NCBI GenBank assembly: GCA_965217135.1
Contig: OZ244249.1
Location: 3,224,001 to 3,288,000 of the forward strand
Source of the DNA: HXMU1420-2 sp017643305
GTDB taxonomy: Bacteria; Pseudomonadota; Alphaproteobacteria; Rhodobacterales; Rhodobacteraceae
Length of the DNA stretch: 64,000 nucleotides
Direction of reading: 5' to 3'
Part shown: in pieces, positions 25,453 to 34,325 of the stretch
Numbering within the stretch: position 1 is the first letter of the stretch
How the letters are laid out: each line of letters opens with the position of its first letter
Notes under the pieces: model-generated
Told to the model about the DNA's origin: nothing
Seen by the model: only the letters and a program-made list of their open reading frames with translations
Database searches by the model: none
Translations under genes and position numbers: made by a program

Positions 25453-26667
25453 ATGGCACTGGAACGGGTGGTGGTCCTCAACGACCTCAGCCAGGCGAAG
25501 GGCGGCGCGACGGGGCTGGCTCTGATGTCAGCCCGCCGGCTCAGCGCGGCGGGGCTCGACGTGACCTATATCTGCGGCGACGAAGGCCGCAGCGCAGAAG
25601 CGGGCAGCGCACAGGTTCTGGCGGCAGGCAGCGCGCAATTGTTGCAGCGTGGCGCATTGCACGCCATGCGGCGGGGCATCTACAACCCCGACACGCGGGA
25701 CATGGTGCGCCGCATCATCGCCGAAACCGATACCCCGGGTACGGTCTATCACCTGCATGGCTGGGCGCAGATCCTGTCGCCTTCGGTTTTCGACGCACTG
25801 GCCCCGGTGGCGGACCGGTGTTTCGTACACGCGCATGACATGTTTCTGGCCTGCCCCAACGGCGTCTATATGGACTACCCGCACAATCAGGTCTGCACCA
25901 AAACCCCGCTCAGCACCGCATGTCTGCTGACGCATTGCGACAAACGCAGCCGCGTCCACAAAGGCTGGCGCGTGCTGCGGCAGCGGTCGCTGCGGCGCAC
26001 GTTCCGGCAGGATCTGCCTTGGGCGGGCATTCTGGCGATCCATCCCGAGATGCTGCCGCGTCTGAGCCGCGCGGGGTACGCACCCGACCGGTTCCACGTG
26101 GTCCGCAACCCGGCCGATCCGTTTGCACCCACCCGGATCTCAGCGGAGACCAACCGCCGTTTTGTCTACGTTGGCCGGCTGGAGGCGGACAAGGGCGCGC
26201 TGGATTTCGCGCAGGCCACGCAGCGTATCGGTGTGCCTGCAACCTGCGTGGGCGACGGCAGTTTGCAGGCGCAGTTGAAACGAGATTTTCCCGACCTGCA
26301 AATCACCGGCTGGCAGGACCGCGCCGCGGTCGGGCAATACCTGTCGGATGCCCGTGTACTGGTCATGCCATCGCGCCACCCGGAACCCTTTGCACTGGTC
26401 CTACCCGAAGCGATCCTCAGCGGTCTGCCAGTGGCCACCGCGCAAACGGCGCTGATGGCTCGGGAGATCGAAGATGAGGGACTGGGATACGCGTTCAACG
26501 TATTTGACCCGGCCTCTATCGACACGGCCCTGACGCGGTTCCGGGATATGCCCGACGATCAGCTGCGAGAGATAAGCCTGCGCGGACATGCGAGCGCCAC
26601 GCGCCTGTCCCATACGCCCGAAAGCTGGACTGACGCGTTGGTGGAGCTTTATACGAGCGTTCTGTGA
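25453..26667 (+). CDS. family 4 glycosyltransferase
   Basis: A 404-residue GT-B glycosyltransferase. The N-terminus MALERVVVLNDLSQAKGGA is followed by GLALMSARRLSAAGLDV, a typical donor-fold start. The C-terminal domain has FVYVGRLEADKGALDFAQA and MPSRHPEPFALVLPEAILSG, the GT4 motif with E-x7-E. It lies head to head with the pyruvyl transferase gene (103 bases between starts), so a shared divergent promoter lies at 25350-25452. No strong ribosome-binding site is visible before the ATG. The sugar donor is unknown. Confidence 0.88.
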   Translation: MALERVVVLNDLSQAKGGATGLALMSARRLSAAGLDVTYICGDEGRSAEAGSAQVLAAGSAQLLQRGALHAMRRGIYNPDTRDMVRRIIAETDTPGTVYHLHGWAQILSPSVFDALAPVADRCFVHAHDMFLACPNGVYMDYPHNQVCTKTPLSTACLLTHCDKRSRVHKGWRVLRQRSLRRTFRQDLPWAGILAIHPEMLPRLSRAGYAPDRFHVVRNPADPFAPTRISAETNRRFVYVGRLEADKGALDFAQATQRIGVPATCVGDGSLQAQLKRDFPDLQITGWQDRAAVGQYLSDARVLVMPSRHPEPFALVLPEAILSGLPVATAQTALMAREIEDEGLGYAFNVFDPASIDTALTRFRDMPDDQLREISLRGHASATRLSHTPESWTDALVELYTSVL

Positions 26668-26673
26668 CCGCAA

Positions 26674-27639
26674 TTAGCCGAGAGACAGGATGCGCTCAGG
26701 ATCATTGCAGCGCAAAATCACGTCCCGCAGGGCCATTAGGTTGCCTCTCAGCCGCCCTCTGTAATCCGCCCATTCCACCGGCCGCACCGTTCCCCGCAAG
26801 TTCGATGCGATGTTGCGCAGTATCAGGTCACGCGCGCGTTTGCGGCTGATCGTGCCTTTGTGGATCAGGTAGAACGGGTTGGCGACCTGAGAATAACCCA
26901 ACTGGATCCCCGGCGTACGCCCCGTTTTGGTGCCCAGATGTACACCCCGCATGGACGCAGGTCGCACCATGCGGCCATGATGTTTTATCCGGTTGGAGAA
27001 ATCCACATCCTCCAGCCAGCTGTAAAGCGGCAGGCGTTCATCGAAAAACAGCTGGTGGTGCAGGATCGGACCGATCCGCAAGGCGGTGTTGCAGCCATAC
27101 CCGGTATGGGCTGGAGTCATGCCTTCGCCTGCTGGTTTGGCTAGGCCTTGGGCCAGCACCCTGGCGCCTTCAACATGGTCCAGTCCCGGGCCGGTGATGC
27201 CATCGGCAATCACGGTGCCGGTGGTCAGGACCACGTCGGGATTTTCGTCAAACACGCGCTGCATTTCTTCGAGATAGTTTGGCGCCATCAGGAAGTCGTC
27301 ATCGAGAAACAGCAAAAGATCCTGTTCTTTCAACGCTTTCAGGATGCGGTTGCGTTGCCGCGTCAGACCCTTGGCGCTGATCAGCACCTTGACCGGAAAG
27401 GGCAGATTGAGCCGCGCCACTTCGCCCGCGTCCTGGTCATCAGGCACGCAAACCAGAACCAGATCTGGCAAGCGCGTCTGCGCTGCGATCATGCGCACGG
27501 TTTCGGTGACAATCTCGCTGCGCGACACGGTCGGGATACCGACCACCACGCGTGCAGCCCGTTCCGCCTCCGGCGCTGCAAACACCGCCTTTTGCGTCAC
27601 TGCGCAGTGCGGGTTCGTGGGATCCACAGCTAGCTGCAT
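26674..27639 (-). CDS. family 2 glycosyltransferase
   Basis: A 321-residue GT-A fold inverting transferase. VVVGIPTVSRSEIVTETVR opens the nucleotide-binding fold, LLLFLDDDFLMAPNYLEEM carries the metal-binding DDD, and YSWLEDVDFSNRIKHHG holds the ED motif with the catalytic base. It ends in a basic region (RKRARDLILRNI). The start at 27639 (MQLAVDPTNPH) overlaps the stop of the sugar transferase gene as TGATG, so both are made from one transcript. It is convergent with the preceding GT4 gene (6 bases apart). Confidence 0.88.
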   Translation of the reverse strand: MQLAVDPTNPHCAVTQKAVFAAPEAERAARVVVGIPTVSRSEIVTETVRMIAAQTRLPDLVLVCVPDDQDAGEVARLNLPFPVKVLISAKGLTRQRNRILKALKEQDLLLFLDDDFLMAPNYLEEMQRVFDENPDVVLTTGTVIADGITGPGLDHVEGARVLAQGLAKPAGEGMTPAHTGYGCNTALRIGPILHHQLFFDERLPLYSWLEDVDFSNRIKHHGRMVRPASMRGVHLGTKTGRTPGIQLGYSQVANPFYLIHKGTISRKRARDLILRNIASNLRGTVRPVEWADYRGRLRGNLMALRDVILRCNDPERILSLG

Positions 27640-28379
27640 CAATAGGCCCCCCGACCTAAAACCACCACGCCAATCGTGCGCATCGTGATCTTCAGGTCCT
27701 GCAGGACGGACCAATTACGCACGTAAGACACGTCCAGCGCCACGCGACGTTCATAGCTGGTATCGCTGCGGCCGCTGACCTGCCAGCTGCCGGTCATCCC
27801 CGGACGGACGGAGGCATATTCGGCATAATGCTCTCCGTACTTTTCAATCTCCGACCGCGTGATCGGGCGCGGACCGACAAGCGACATATCCCCGCGAAGC
27901 ACATTCCAGAATTGAGGAAGCTCATCGAGGCTGGTGGAGCGCAAGAAATAGCCCACACGGTCCACGCGTGGGTCCCGTTCCAGTTTGTGCTGTTCTTCCC
28001 ATTCTTCCCGCGCGATGGGGTCAATGCGCAGGATTTCCTCCAGCTCGCTCTGGCTGTCGGGGCGCATGGTGCGGAACTTGATGCAGCCAAATGTGCGCCC
28101 GCCCTGCCCAATCCGGGCATGGGTGTAGAACACTGGTCCCTGCCCCTGCATCCGAATGGCAATGGCAATGGCCGCCATGGCAGGGGCCAACATCAGCAGG
28201 CACAGCCCGGCAAACAATTTGTCGAATGCCAGCTTGGCCAGTGGAATGCGCGGGGCCTGGCGCACAGAGGCGATGCACTGGCCCGGTTTGGCGCCGCCTT
28301 CTGCCAACGGCATCGCAAACGCATCCAAGGCCTGAAAGTTTTTTGAAGTATCCAGCACGGCTTCCCCCGATCGTCCCAT
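27639..28379 (-). CDS. polyprenyl-phosphate sugar-1-phosphate transferase (ExoY/PglC type), initiates repeat unit
   Basis: A bacterial sugar transferase (monotopic phosphoglycosyl transferase) of about 246 residues. A single hydrophobic segment (LFAGLCLLMLAPAMAAIAIAI) precedes the catalytic part: KFRTMRPDSQ, LRSTSLDELPQFWNVLRG with the Asp-Glu catalytic pair, and MSLVGPRPITRSEIEKY. It transfers sugar-1-phosphate to undecaprenyl phosphate and so begins exopolysaccharide repeat assembly. The N-terminal start is uncertain: ATG 28379 is preferred, ATG 28412 and 28538 are alternatives with no better support. Confidence 0.92.
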   Translation of the reverse strand: MGRSGEAVLDTSKNFQALDAFAMPLAEGGAKPGQCIASVRQAPRIPLAKLAFDKLFAGLCLLMLAPAMAAIAIAIRMQGQGPVFYTHARIGQGGRTFGCIKFRTMRPDSQSELEEILRIDPIAREEWEEQHKLERDPRVDRVGYFLRSTSLDELPQFWNVLRGDMSLVGPRPITRSEIEKYGEHYAEYASVRPGMTGSWQVSGRSDTSYERRVALDVSYVRNWSVLQDLKITMRTIGVVVLGRGAY

Positions 28380-28879
28380 TTGCGCAGCAGCTCTGCCGTA
28401 AAAAAGACACATTCCCCGTTGTGCTGACGATTGGGAAATTGGAAACACTGTGTTCTCGAAACCGGAACTACAGATTTTGGTAGCCTTTGGGCTGTAGATG
28501 CAAACGGGTGAGACTTTGACCCGCTTTCGATGAGACACGTTTTCTGCCAGCTGGGCTTCTCAGGTCAATAAATTGATTTTCAACGTATTTTTCTGCCTTT
28601 GCCCAAGCAGCCGCACGACCTTGGCCAAACAAACGCTCTCCAAAATAGCGAATTTTCAACTCAAGCGGGCCGCATCCCCGATTGATCCAGTTTGATTCTA
28701 GCTCCCTGCCGCCCTTACCGCTCTGTTCACGTCCTCGGAACAATCGCCCGTGGCACTGCGGATTGGCGCATTTAGGTCGACGAATTTGCCAAGCCGACCG
28801 GCCCGCGTTTGACAGGCAAGCCACCTTTCCTGACCGTGGCCGCAAATGGCAAGATGCCGTGGCATCAGAAAGACAGACT
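28380..28879. other. 500-base region between divergent sugar transferase and condensation-domain genes
   Basis: The two flanking genes point away from each other, so both promoters lie here. The minus-strand frame of the sugar transferase stays open to 28538 and the plus-strand frame of the condensation-domain protein stays open from 28682, but neither extension has family similarity. Short A/T-rich stretches occur at 28560-28600. I found no convincing palindrome, riboswitch or small RNA. Confidence 0.4.
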
Positions 28880-31378
28880 ATGCAGACACAAACCGAAACA
28901 CTGGACGTCGTGGCCGAATTTCCCGCAACCGCGTCGCAACAGAGATTCTGGTATCTGCATCAGCTCAACCCCGAGAGCATGGCTTCGAACATTGCTGTGC
29001 ATTGGGAACTGCACGGGGATTGCCCCGCTGAGACCATCGAACAGGCATTCAAGGCCATCATAGCGCGCCACGAAGTTCTGCGTACCGCGTTTGTGGAACG
29101 CAATGGGCAGTTGTTCCAGCAGGTCGTGGCAGAGACCGGTTTCCGGCTCAGCACCATCGACCTGCGCAAGCTGGATAAAGACGACCATGCAGGGCGCATC
29201 GCCGGGATCGCGGCGGAACTGTCCGATCGGCCATTTGAGCTGACCCGGCCGGGGCATCTGCGCGTGGCGCTGGTTCGCACGGGACCGCGCCTGACCCACA
29301 TCCTTATCGCTGCGCATCACGCGGTGTTTGACGGGTTTTCCATCCGCGTTCTGGGGGATGAACTGGGCCAGTTGGCTGCTGCCTTTGTCAAAGGCCTGGA
29401 TCCGGAGCTACCTGAGCTGGCCCTGCAATACGGGGACTATGCGCTGTGGCGGGAAGCCTGCGAAACCAGCGGTGCAAATGACTCTGATGCGCAGTATTGG
29501 AAACATCAACTGGCAGACATGCCCTATTTCAGCCTGCCGCATGACCGCCCTGCTCCGCCTGCGTCTCAGAGGTCCGGAGCGCGGATCGACATTCCGCTGC
29601 ATCCGGATTTTGGCCCGCGACTGGAGGCGTTTGCGCGCGATCGTCAAACCAGCGCGTTTTCTGTTGGCGCAGCGATGACCGGAACGGTGCTGCACCGCAT
29701 GACCGGCGAAACCGATGTTTCATTTAACGCAACCTATGCCGGGCGCGGGGAAACCGAGCTGGAGGCGTTGATCGGCGTTTTCATCAACCCGATCGTTCTG
29801 CGGCTGCAAATGGCAGGCGGCCAAACGCTGGCAGACGCGATCAGCCATACGACAGATGTAGTGCGCCAAGCGCTGGGCCATGGCGACTATCCGTTTGACC
29901 GGTTGGTCAGCGACCTACGCCCACCCCGTGACCCGATGCGTACCCCTTTGACATCAGTCACTTTTTCGCTGCAGCCGGTGTTCCTGCAGGAACAAAGCTA
30001 TGGACCGCTAACGCTAACCTCCACCGCATCGCTCACGCCGGACATCACCCATGATCTGGCCATCAACATCACCGGTCGCAACGCAGGCTGGACGATCATG
30101 ATCGACTATGACGTCAACCGGTTTGACCGACGGAGCATCGAGGCCATCGGTCTGGCAGTGCGCGACACGTTCGATGCCGCCTTTGACCAACCCGCACTGC
30201 GACTGGAGGACCTGAACATCTCCCGCCCAGCTCAGCGCAAGGCCGCTCCGGCTCGTGTGGTGCGGGCTGCGGAGGCCCCGGCTCCAGCAAGCGGTGAAAC
30301 CGCAGACATCGTGCGCGCAGTCTGGGCCGAGGTGCTGGGACTTGCGCCCGACGCCTGCGATGGAAACTTTTTCGATCTCGGCGGACATTCTTTGCTGGTG
30401 CTGCGTATGCTGGCATGGGTCGGTGACAAAGTGGGCCTGCGTCCGAGCATTGCGGATTTCCTGGAAGCGCCCACGCTGTCAGCTTTCAGCGCTCGGCTGG
30501 CAATGCAGCTGGCGCAGCAAACCGACACACCTGCGACTGAGGCAGACTCAGAGCCCGGGGCGGACAATCTATTTAACCTGATCTGGCTGAACGAAGGACA
30601 GCCAGACGCGCCCCTGATCCTGTCAGTGAACCAGCCATTCTTGTATTTCGGTCTGGCCCGCCAACTGGATGACGGCTTTGCCAGCGCCAACCTGCATGTC
30701 ACCAGCCCGGAATGTCTGATGGGTGATCCGCTGGACCGGATGGACCAGCTGGTTGAAGACGGAACGCGGTTGGCGGCTGAAACTGCAGGTGACCGGCCCT
30801 TCGTGCTGATCGGGCAATGCGTAGATGGGGTACTGGCACAGCGCATCGCTTTGCGGCTGGACCAGATCGGATGCCCGCCTCAAACTCTGGCCATGATCGA
30901 CAGCTGGGTGCCCCGGCCCGGCACCAGCTCCCGCGGCCGCACCCGTTCCAAGCTGCGACGTATCGCCAATTACTCCAGCCAGGCGCTGAGCGGGCAGCTC
31001 GGGGTGGAGGAGTTCATGTCAAAATCCAGACTTGGAAAAAAAGCACTGGTCGGCATGGGCCGGATGGACGCTCCGACCGAGGCCGAGGTGCGAGAATGGC
31101 ACATCAACAAATTGCTGCAGGACCTTGTCCGCGCCGCCCCCAATGATGCCTATACCGGTGAAACTCTGCTGTTCGCGACGGCGTCGCAAGAACCACGCGC
31201 GGTGACCGAACGGTTCGGATGGGGATCGTTGCTGGCCCCTGACACGGCCATTTTCACCCTGCCCGGCTGGCACGAAGATGCTTTGCTGGGCACCGGCACT
31301 AAGGATCTGGCCAATATCCTGCGAGCCCGCCTTTCGCGCGCGCGGGCGCCTCTGGCATCGCAACACCTGCTGCATTAA
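28880..31378 (+). CDS. NRPS-like condensation / carrier / thioesterase-like protein lacking an adenylation domain
   Basis: An 832-residue protein. Residues about 12-440 form a condensation domain: opening motif PATASQQRFWYLHQLNP, active-site HHAVFDG with His146, His147 and Asp151, YGDYALWR, and IGVFINPIVLRLQ. Residues about 470-540 are a peptidyl carrier domain with FFDLGGHSLLVLRM; Ser504 is the phosphopantetheine site. Residues about 570-830 resemble a thioesterase, with the elbow as GQCVDG (Cys647 instead of the usual Ser) and a candidate His in LPGWHEDAL. No adenylation domain is present. A phosphopantetheinyl transferase gene follows by 10 bases. It probably moves an acyl or aminoacyl group, perhaps onto the polysaccharide; that is inference. 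The start is the ATG before TQTETLDVV. Confidence 0.85.
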   Translation: MQTQTETLDVVAEFPATASQQRFWYLHQLNPESMASNIAVHWELHGDCPAETIEQAFKAIIARHEVLRTAFVERNGQLFQQVVAETGFRLSTIDLRKLDKDDHAGRIAGIAAELSDRPFELTRPGHLRVALVRTGPRLTHILIAAHHAVFDGFSIRVLGDELGQLAAAFVKGLDPELPELALQYGDYALWREACETSGANDSDAQYWKHQLADMPYFSLPHDRPAPPASQRSGARIDIPLHPDFGPRLEAFARDRQTSAFSVGAAMTGTVLHRMTGETDVSFNATYAGRGETELEALIGVFINPIVLRLQMAGGQTLADAISHTTDVVRQALGHGDYPFDRLVSDLRPPRDPMRTPLTSVTFSLQPVFLQEQSYGPLTLTSTASLTPDITHDLAINITGRNAGWTIMIDYDVNRFDRRSIEAIGLAVRDTFDAAFDQPALRLEDLNISRPAQRKAAPARVVRAAEAPAPASGETADIVRAVWAEVLGLAPDACDGNFFDLGGHSLLVLRMLAWVGDKVGLRPSIADFLEAPTLSAFSARLAMQLAQQTDTPATEADSEPGADNLFNLIWLNEGQPDAPLILSVNQPFLYFGLARQLDDGFASANLHVTSPECLMGDPLDRMDQLVEDGTRLAAETAGDRPFVLIGQCVDGVLAQRIALRLDQIGCPPQTLAMIDSWVPRPGTSSRGRTRSKLRRIANYSSQALSGQLGVEEFMSKSRLGKKALVGMGRMDAPTEAEVREWHINKLLQDLVRAAPNDAYTGETLLFATASQEPRAVTERFGWGSLLAPDTAIFTLPGWHEDALLGTGTKDLANILRARLSRARAPLASQHLLH

Positions 31379-31388
31379 ACTTGGCTCC

Positions 31389-32105
31389 GTGACCGTCAAT
31401 ATCGATCTCTGGGTCTGGGAGTTGGAGGAACTCACCCCGGCCAAGTCCCAGACCACGCTGAGCGTCGAGGAACAGGCCCGCGCGGCCAGTTTCGTACGCC
31501 GCGAGGATGGCAACCGGTTTGCCAGCGGGCGGGCGCGGATGCGGGCCATTCTGGCCAATTATGCCGGTACACACGCCGCCAGTCTGGCCTTTGGCATAGC
31601 GGGACGGAAAAAGCCCGTGCTGCCGGGTGGTCCCGCCTTCAATCTCAGCCACTCCGGCAATGTGGCTGTCATGGCCGTGACCCCGGACCATGAGGAGGCT
31701 TCGGTCCAGGTAGGCGTGGACATCGAAGCGCACCGGGCGGTGGAGCCGCGCATTGCCGAAATCTCCTTCTCACGCGCAGAACAAAGGGCACTTGTGCCGT
31801 TGACTGGGCCGAACTGGACCGACGCGTTCTTTCGATGTTGGACTCGCAAGGAAGCGGTGATCAAGGCGCTGGGTCAGGGACTGTATCTGGATCTGGGCAG
31901 TTTCGACGTCACCCTGACCGACGATCAACCCGCAAAACTGCTGCGCATGGCCCCCGGCCACCCAGCGCCAGATCGGTGGCAAATGGTCGGTTTTCAGCTG
32001 GGCGCCAGTCTGCCCGGCGCACTGGCCTGCATAAGCGGCGGGCATCCCCTGAACATAACCGTTCGTGACGCACCCGATTCTCTGGACCCGGTCTTTTGTT
32101 TCTGA
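31389..32105 (+). CDS. 4'-phosphopantetheinyl transferase (Sfp type)
   Basis: A 238-residue Sfp-superfamily enzyme that would attach phosphopantetheine from CoA to a carrier-protein serine. The metal- and CoA-binding motifs are VGVDIEAHR and FFRCWTRKEAVIKALGQGL, and PAFNLSHSGNVAVMAV is the upstream family motif. The start is the GTG at 31389 (VTVNIDLWVWELEE), 10 bases after the stop of the condensation-carrier gene, which supplies the obvious substrate (Ser504). A TTG at 31380 would be an alternative start. Confidence 0.92.
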   Translation: MTVNIDLWVWELEELTPAKSQTTLSVEEQARAASFVRREDGNRFASGRARMRAILANYAGTHAASLAFGIAGRKKPVLPGGPAFNLSHSGNVAVMAVTPDHEEASVQVGVDIEAHRAVEPRIAEISFSRAEQRALVPLTGPNWTDAFFRCWTRKEAVIKALGQGLYLDLGSFDVTLTDDQPAKLLRMAPGHPAPDRWQMVGFQLGASLPGALACISGGHPLNITVRDAPDSLDPVFCF

Positions 32106-32148
32106 TTGAATCCACTATGCTGACCTCAGAATTTCTAAGGATAATCAG

Positions 32149-32622
32149 ATGGCGCAGGACATCGATTATGGCAACCTGATGCACGAAGCCATGCGGGGCC
32201 TGATCCGCACGGTCTTGCAGGATGTGGCCGAAAACGGTTTGCCGGGCGCGCATCACTTCTTCATCACCTTCGACACCGGCCACCCGGATGCGGAACTGGC
32301 CGACTGGCTATCAGACCGGTTTCCGGGTGAAATGACCGTGGTCATGCAACATTGGTTCGACAATCTGGAGATCAGCGAGGATGGTTTCGCAGTGACCCTG
32401 AATTTCGGAAACCAGCCCGAGCCACTCTATATCCCGTTCGACGCGATCAAGACCTTTGTCGATCCGTCCGTCGAATTCGGTCTGCGGTTCGAAACCTCTG
32501 ACGAAGACGAAGAAGACACGCCCGTCGAAGACAGCGGGCCGGTGGCAGAATTGATTGAAGCACCCGAGGAACCGGTCAAGACCGACGCAGATATCGTGTC
32601 GCTCGACAGTTTCCGCAAATAG
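32149..32622 (+). CDS. sspB: SspB-type ClpXP specificity-enhancing factor
   Basis: A 157-residue alphaproteobacterial SspB, an adaptor that delivers ssrA-tagged and other substrates to ClpXP. The core (about residues 5-125) shows LMHEAMRGLIRTVLQDV, GAHHFFITFDTGHPDAELADWL and FPGEMTVVMQHWFDNLEI. The acidic middle (ETSDEDEEDTPVEDSG) is a flexible linker, and the end (ADIVSLDSFRK) is the conserved ClpX-binding tail. An AAGGA lies before the ATG. It is followed convergently by the EEP nuclease gene after 4 bases. Confidence 0.95.
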   Translation: MAQDIDYGNLMHEAMRGLIRTVLQDVAENGLPGAHHFFITFDTGHPDAELADWLSDRFPGEMTVVMQHWFDNLEISEDGFAVTLNFGNQPEPLYIPFDAIKTFVDPSVEFGLRFETSDEDEEDTPVEDSGPVAELIEAPEEPVKTDADIVSLDSFRK

Positions 32623-32626
32623 GCGG

Positions 32627-33621
32627 TCAGATTTCGATATCCAGCGTGATCGGGAAATGGTCCGATGCAGTCAGCAGGGCCGCGCGCAGATCTTCGTCCG
32701 CCCAACATTCCACATCGTTGAACGGGTGCCAAATCCGCCATGCAGGTCGCCGGGCCATCAGGTCGGGTGAAATCATCACTAATCCAGCAACGCCTGCAGA
32801 TAGGTGTTTTGTGGGTGGATCAGAAACCGGGCTGAGGTGTGCATTGCAGGCAAGCGTTGCCGCAGCGCCTGCCGCGCATGCGGGTCATACATGTCATCGC
32901 CCATGAGGATTTCCACCGACGATCGCCCGAAAAGGTGTTCATATTCATCCAGCCCCGGACCATCATTCAGATCCCCCAGCAGGATCACGGGATCACGCGC
33001 AGTGAGGTGGTCTTCAATCCGCAGCCGCAGCCAGATCGCCTGGGCCAGTTGCTTGCGGCGGTTGGCTATGGACCGACGCATGATTTCGTCCCGCGTGGTG
33101 GCCCCGTGCGGCGCCTTGGATTTCAGGTGCGCCCCGATCAGTCGCAACGTGGTGCCGGAGATTGTTTGCATTGCAACCTCCAACGGTGGCTTGGAAAATT
33201 CTACCCGGTCCTCAGTCGCGTCGATATCCAGATCGATTTTGAAGGCCGTGTCGAATTGCGGGGCTGCTTCGCTGGCGCGAGGGTCGTGCACAGCGCTTAC
33301 CAAATCGGGGTCGTAAAGCAGTGCAATTTCCTGCTGCGTGTCGTTCACAAATCCAATTGCCACGGCCCGCGTCCGCAGGTCAAATTCCCCCGCGAACGCG
33401 GTCAGCGCCCGATCATTCTTGCGACGGCGGGAACTATCCGGGGCCTCCACGATCATCACCGCGTCGCAGTCCAGCTTGCGAAACACATGGCCCAGCGCTT
33501 TGCCCTGTTCCGCACGGGTGATATCGCGCCGTCCTGACCATTTATCATCCAGGCACAGGCGATCATTCCGGTCAAACAGGTTGGTGAACCATTCGACATT
33601 ATAGGTCGCCAGCCGCATCAC
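32627..33621 (-). pseudogene. endonuclease/exonuclease/phosphatase family protein with C-terminal frameshift
   Basis: Reading from ATG 33621 gives 280 residues of an EEP-fold phosphodiesterase: MMRLATYNVEWFTNLFDRND, VMIVEAPDSS, LIGAHLKSKAPHG and the catalytic LLGDLNDGPG. At 32779 the frame hits TAG right after YLQALLD. Restoring one base there (TA-N-GTG) continues the family C-terminus as VMISPDLMARRPAWRIWH through ALLTASDHFPITLDIEI to a TGA at 32627. The lost part includes the catalytic SDHFP histidine motif, so the truncated protein should be inactive. It is either a one-base deletion or a sequencing error. It overlaps the DnaJ gene by 4 bases. Confidence 0.85.
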
Positions 33622-34307
33622 GCAGGGTCCTTCGTGGCCCCGTTAATCTCATCCCAGGCGCGGTTAATGTCGATCAGACGTTTTTCGGCCAGCCGCACAG
33701 CTTCTTCCGGCAGGCCCCTGGCGATCATGCTGTCAGGGTGGGTCTGCCGCACCAGCTTGCGCCAGGCTTGTTGGATATCGCGCAAAGGTGTGTCGGGGGC
33801 GACGCCCAGAACCCAGTACGGATCTGGCGCGGCATTTGGTACAAACCGTGCGCGCAACGCCCGAAAGGTTGGATCCGGCAGGCCAAAGATCCCAGCCACG
33901 TTTTCGAGAAAATCGTCTTCGCCAGGGTGATAGACGCCATCGGCCATGGCGATGTGGAACAGACCTTCCACCAAATCCGACAACGTTTCAGGATCATCCG
34001 AGAACATCCGCTGGATCCTGCGCGCATAGTCTTCGTAACCAGCTACGTCTTTTCTAGCAAGGTTGAACACCCGCGCCGCGCCCGCTTCATCCTCCCGCGA
34101 GATATGAAAAACTTCGCGAAAGGCTGTCACTTCATCCCGCGTCACCTGACCGTCGGCTTTGGCCATCTTGGCGCTCAGAGCAATGACGGCGATGGTAAAG
34201 GCCACGCTCTTCTGGCGTGGGCTGCGCAGCCTGTCGAACACGGTCGACAGGCTTTCGCCGCTGGCCAGCGCGCTGAGAGCTTCGCTTATCCGGGTCCAGA
34301 TGGACAT
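33618..34307 (-). CDS. TerB-like / DnaJ-domain protein (DjlA-like)
   Basis: A 229-residue protein. Residues about 25-150 are a TerB-like helical domain (VAFTIAVIALSAKMAKADGQ, and VEGLFHIAMADGVYHPGE). The last 70 residues are a J domain, DPYWVLGVAPDTPLRDIQ, with the essential HPD in RQTHPDSM. Such proteins act as DnaK co-chaperones. Unlike E. coli DjlA, no N-terminal membrane helix is visible, so it should be cytosolic. It overlaps the downstream EEP gene by 4 bases. Confidence 0.92.
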   Translation of the reverse strand: MSIWTRISEALSALASGESLSTVFDRLRSPRQKSVAFTIAVIALSAKMAKADGQVTRDEVTAFREVFHISREDEAGAARVFNLARKDVAGYEDYARRIQRMFSDDPETLSDLVEGLFHIAMADGVYHPGEDDFLENVAGIFGLPDPTFRALRARFVPNAAPDPYWVLGVAPDTPLRDIQQAWRKLVRQTHPDSMIARGLPEEAVRLAEKRLIDINRAWDEINGATKDPA

Positions 34308-34325
34308 GGTTCGATCTTACGCTGT

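Noticed and set aside
28682..28879. 66-residue N-terminal extension of the condensation protein
   Set aside because: It is Pro/Arg/Cys-rich and not similar to condensation domains; the ATG at 28880 lies right before the first family motif.
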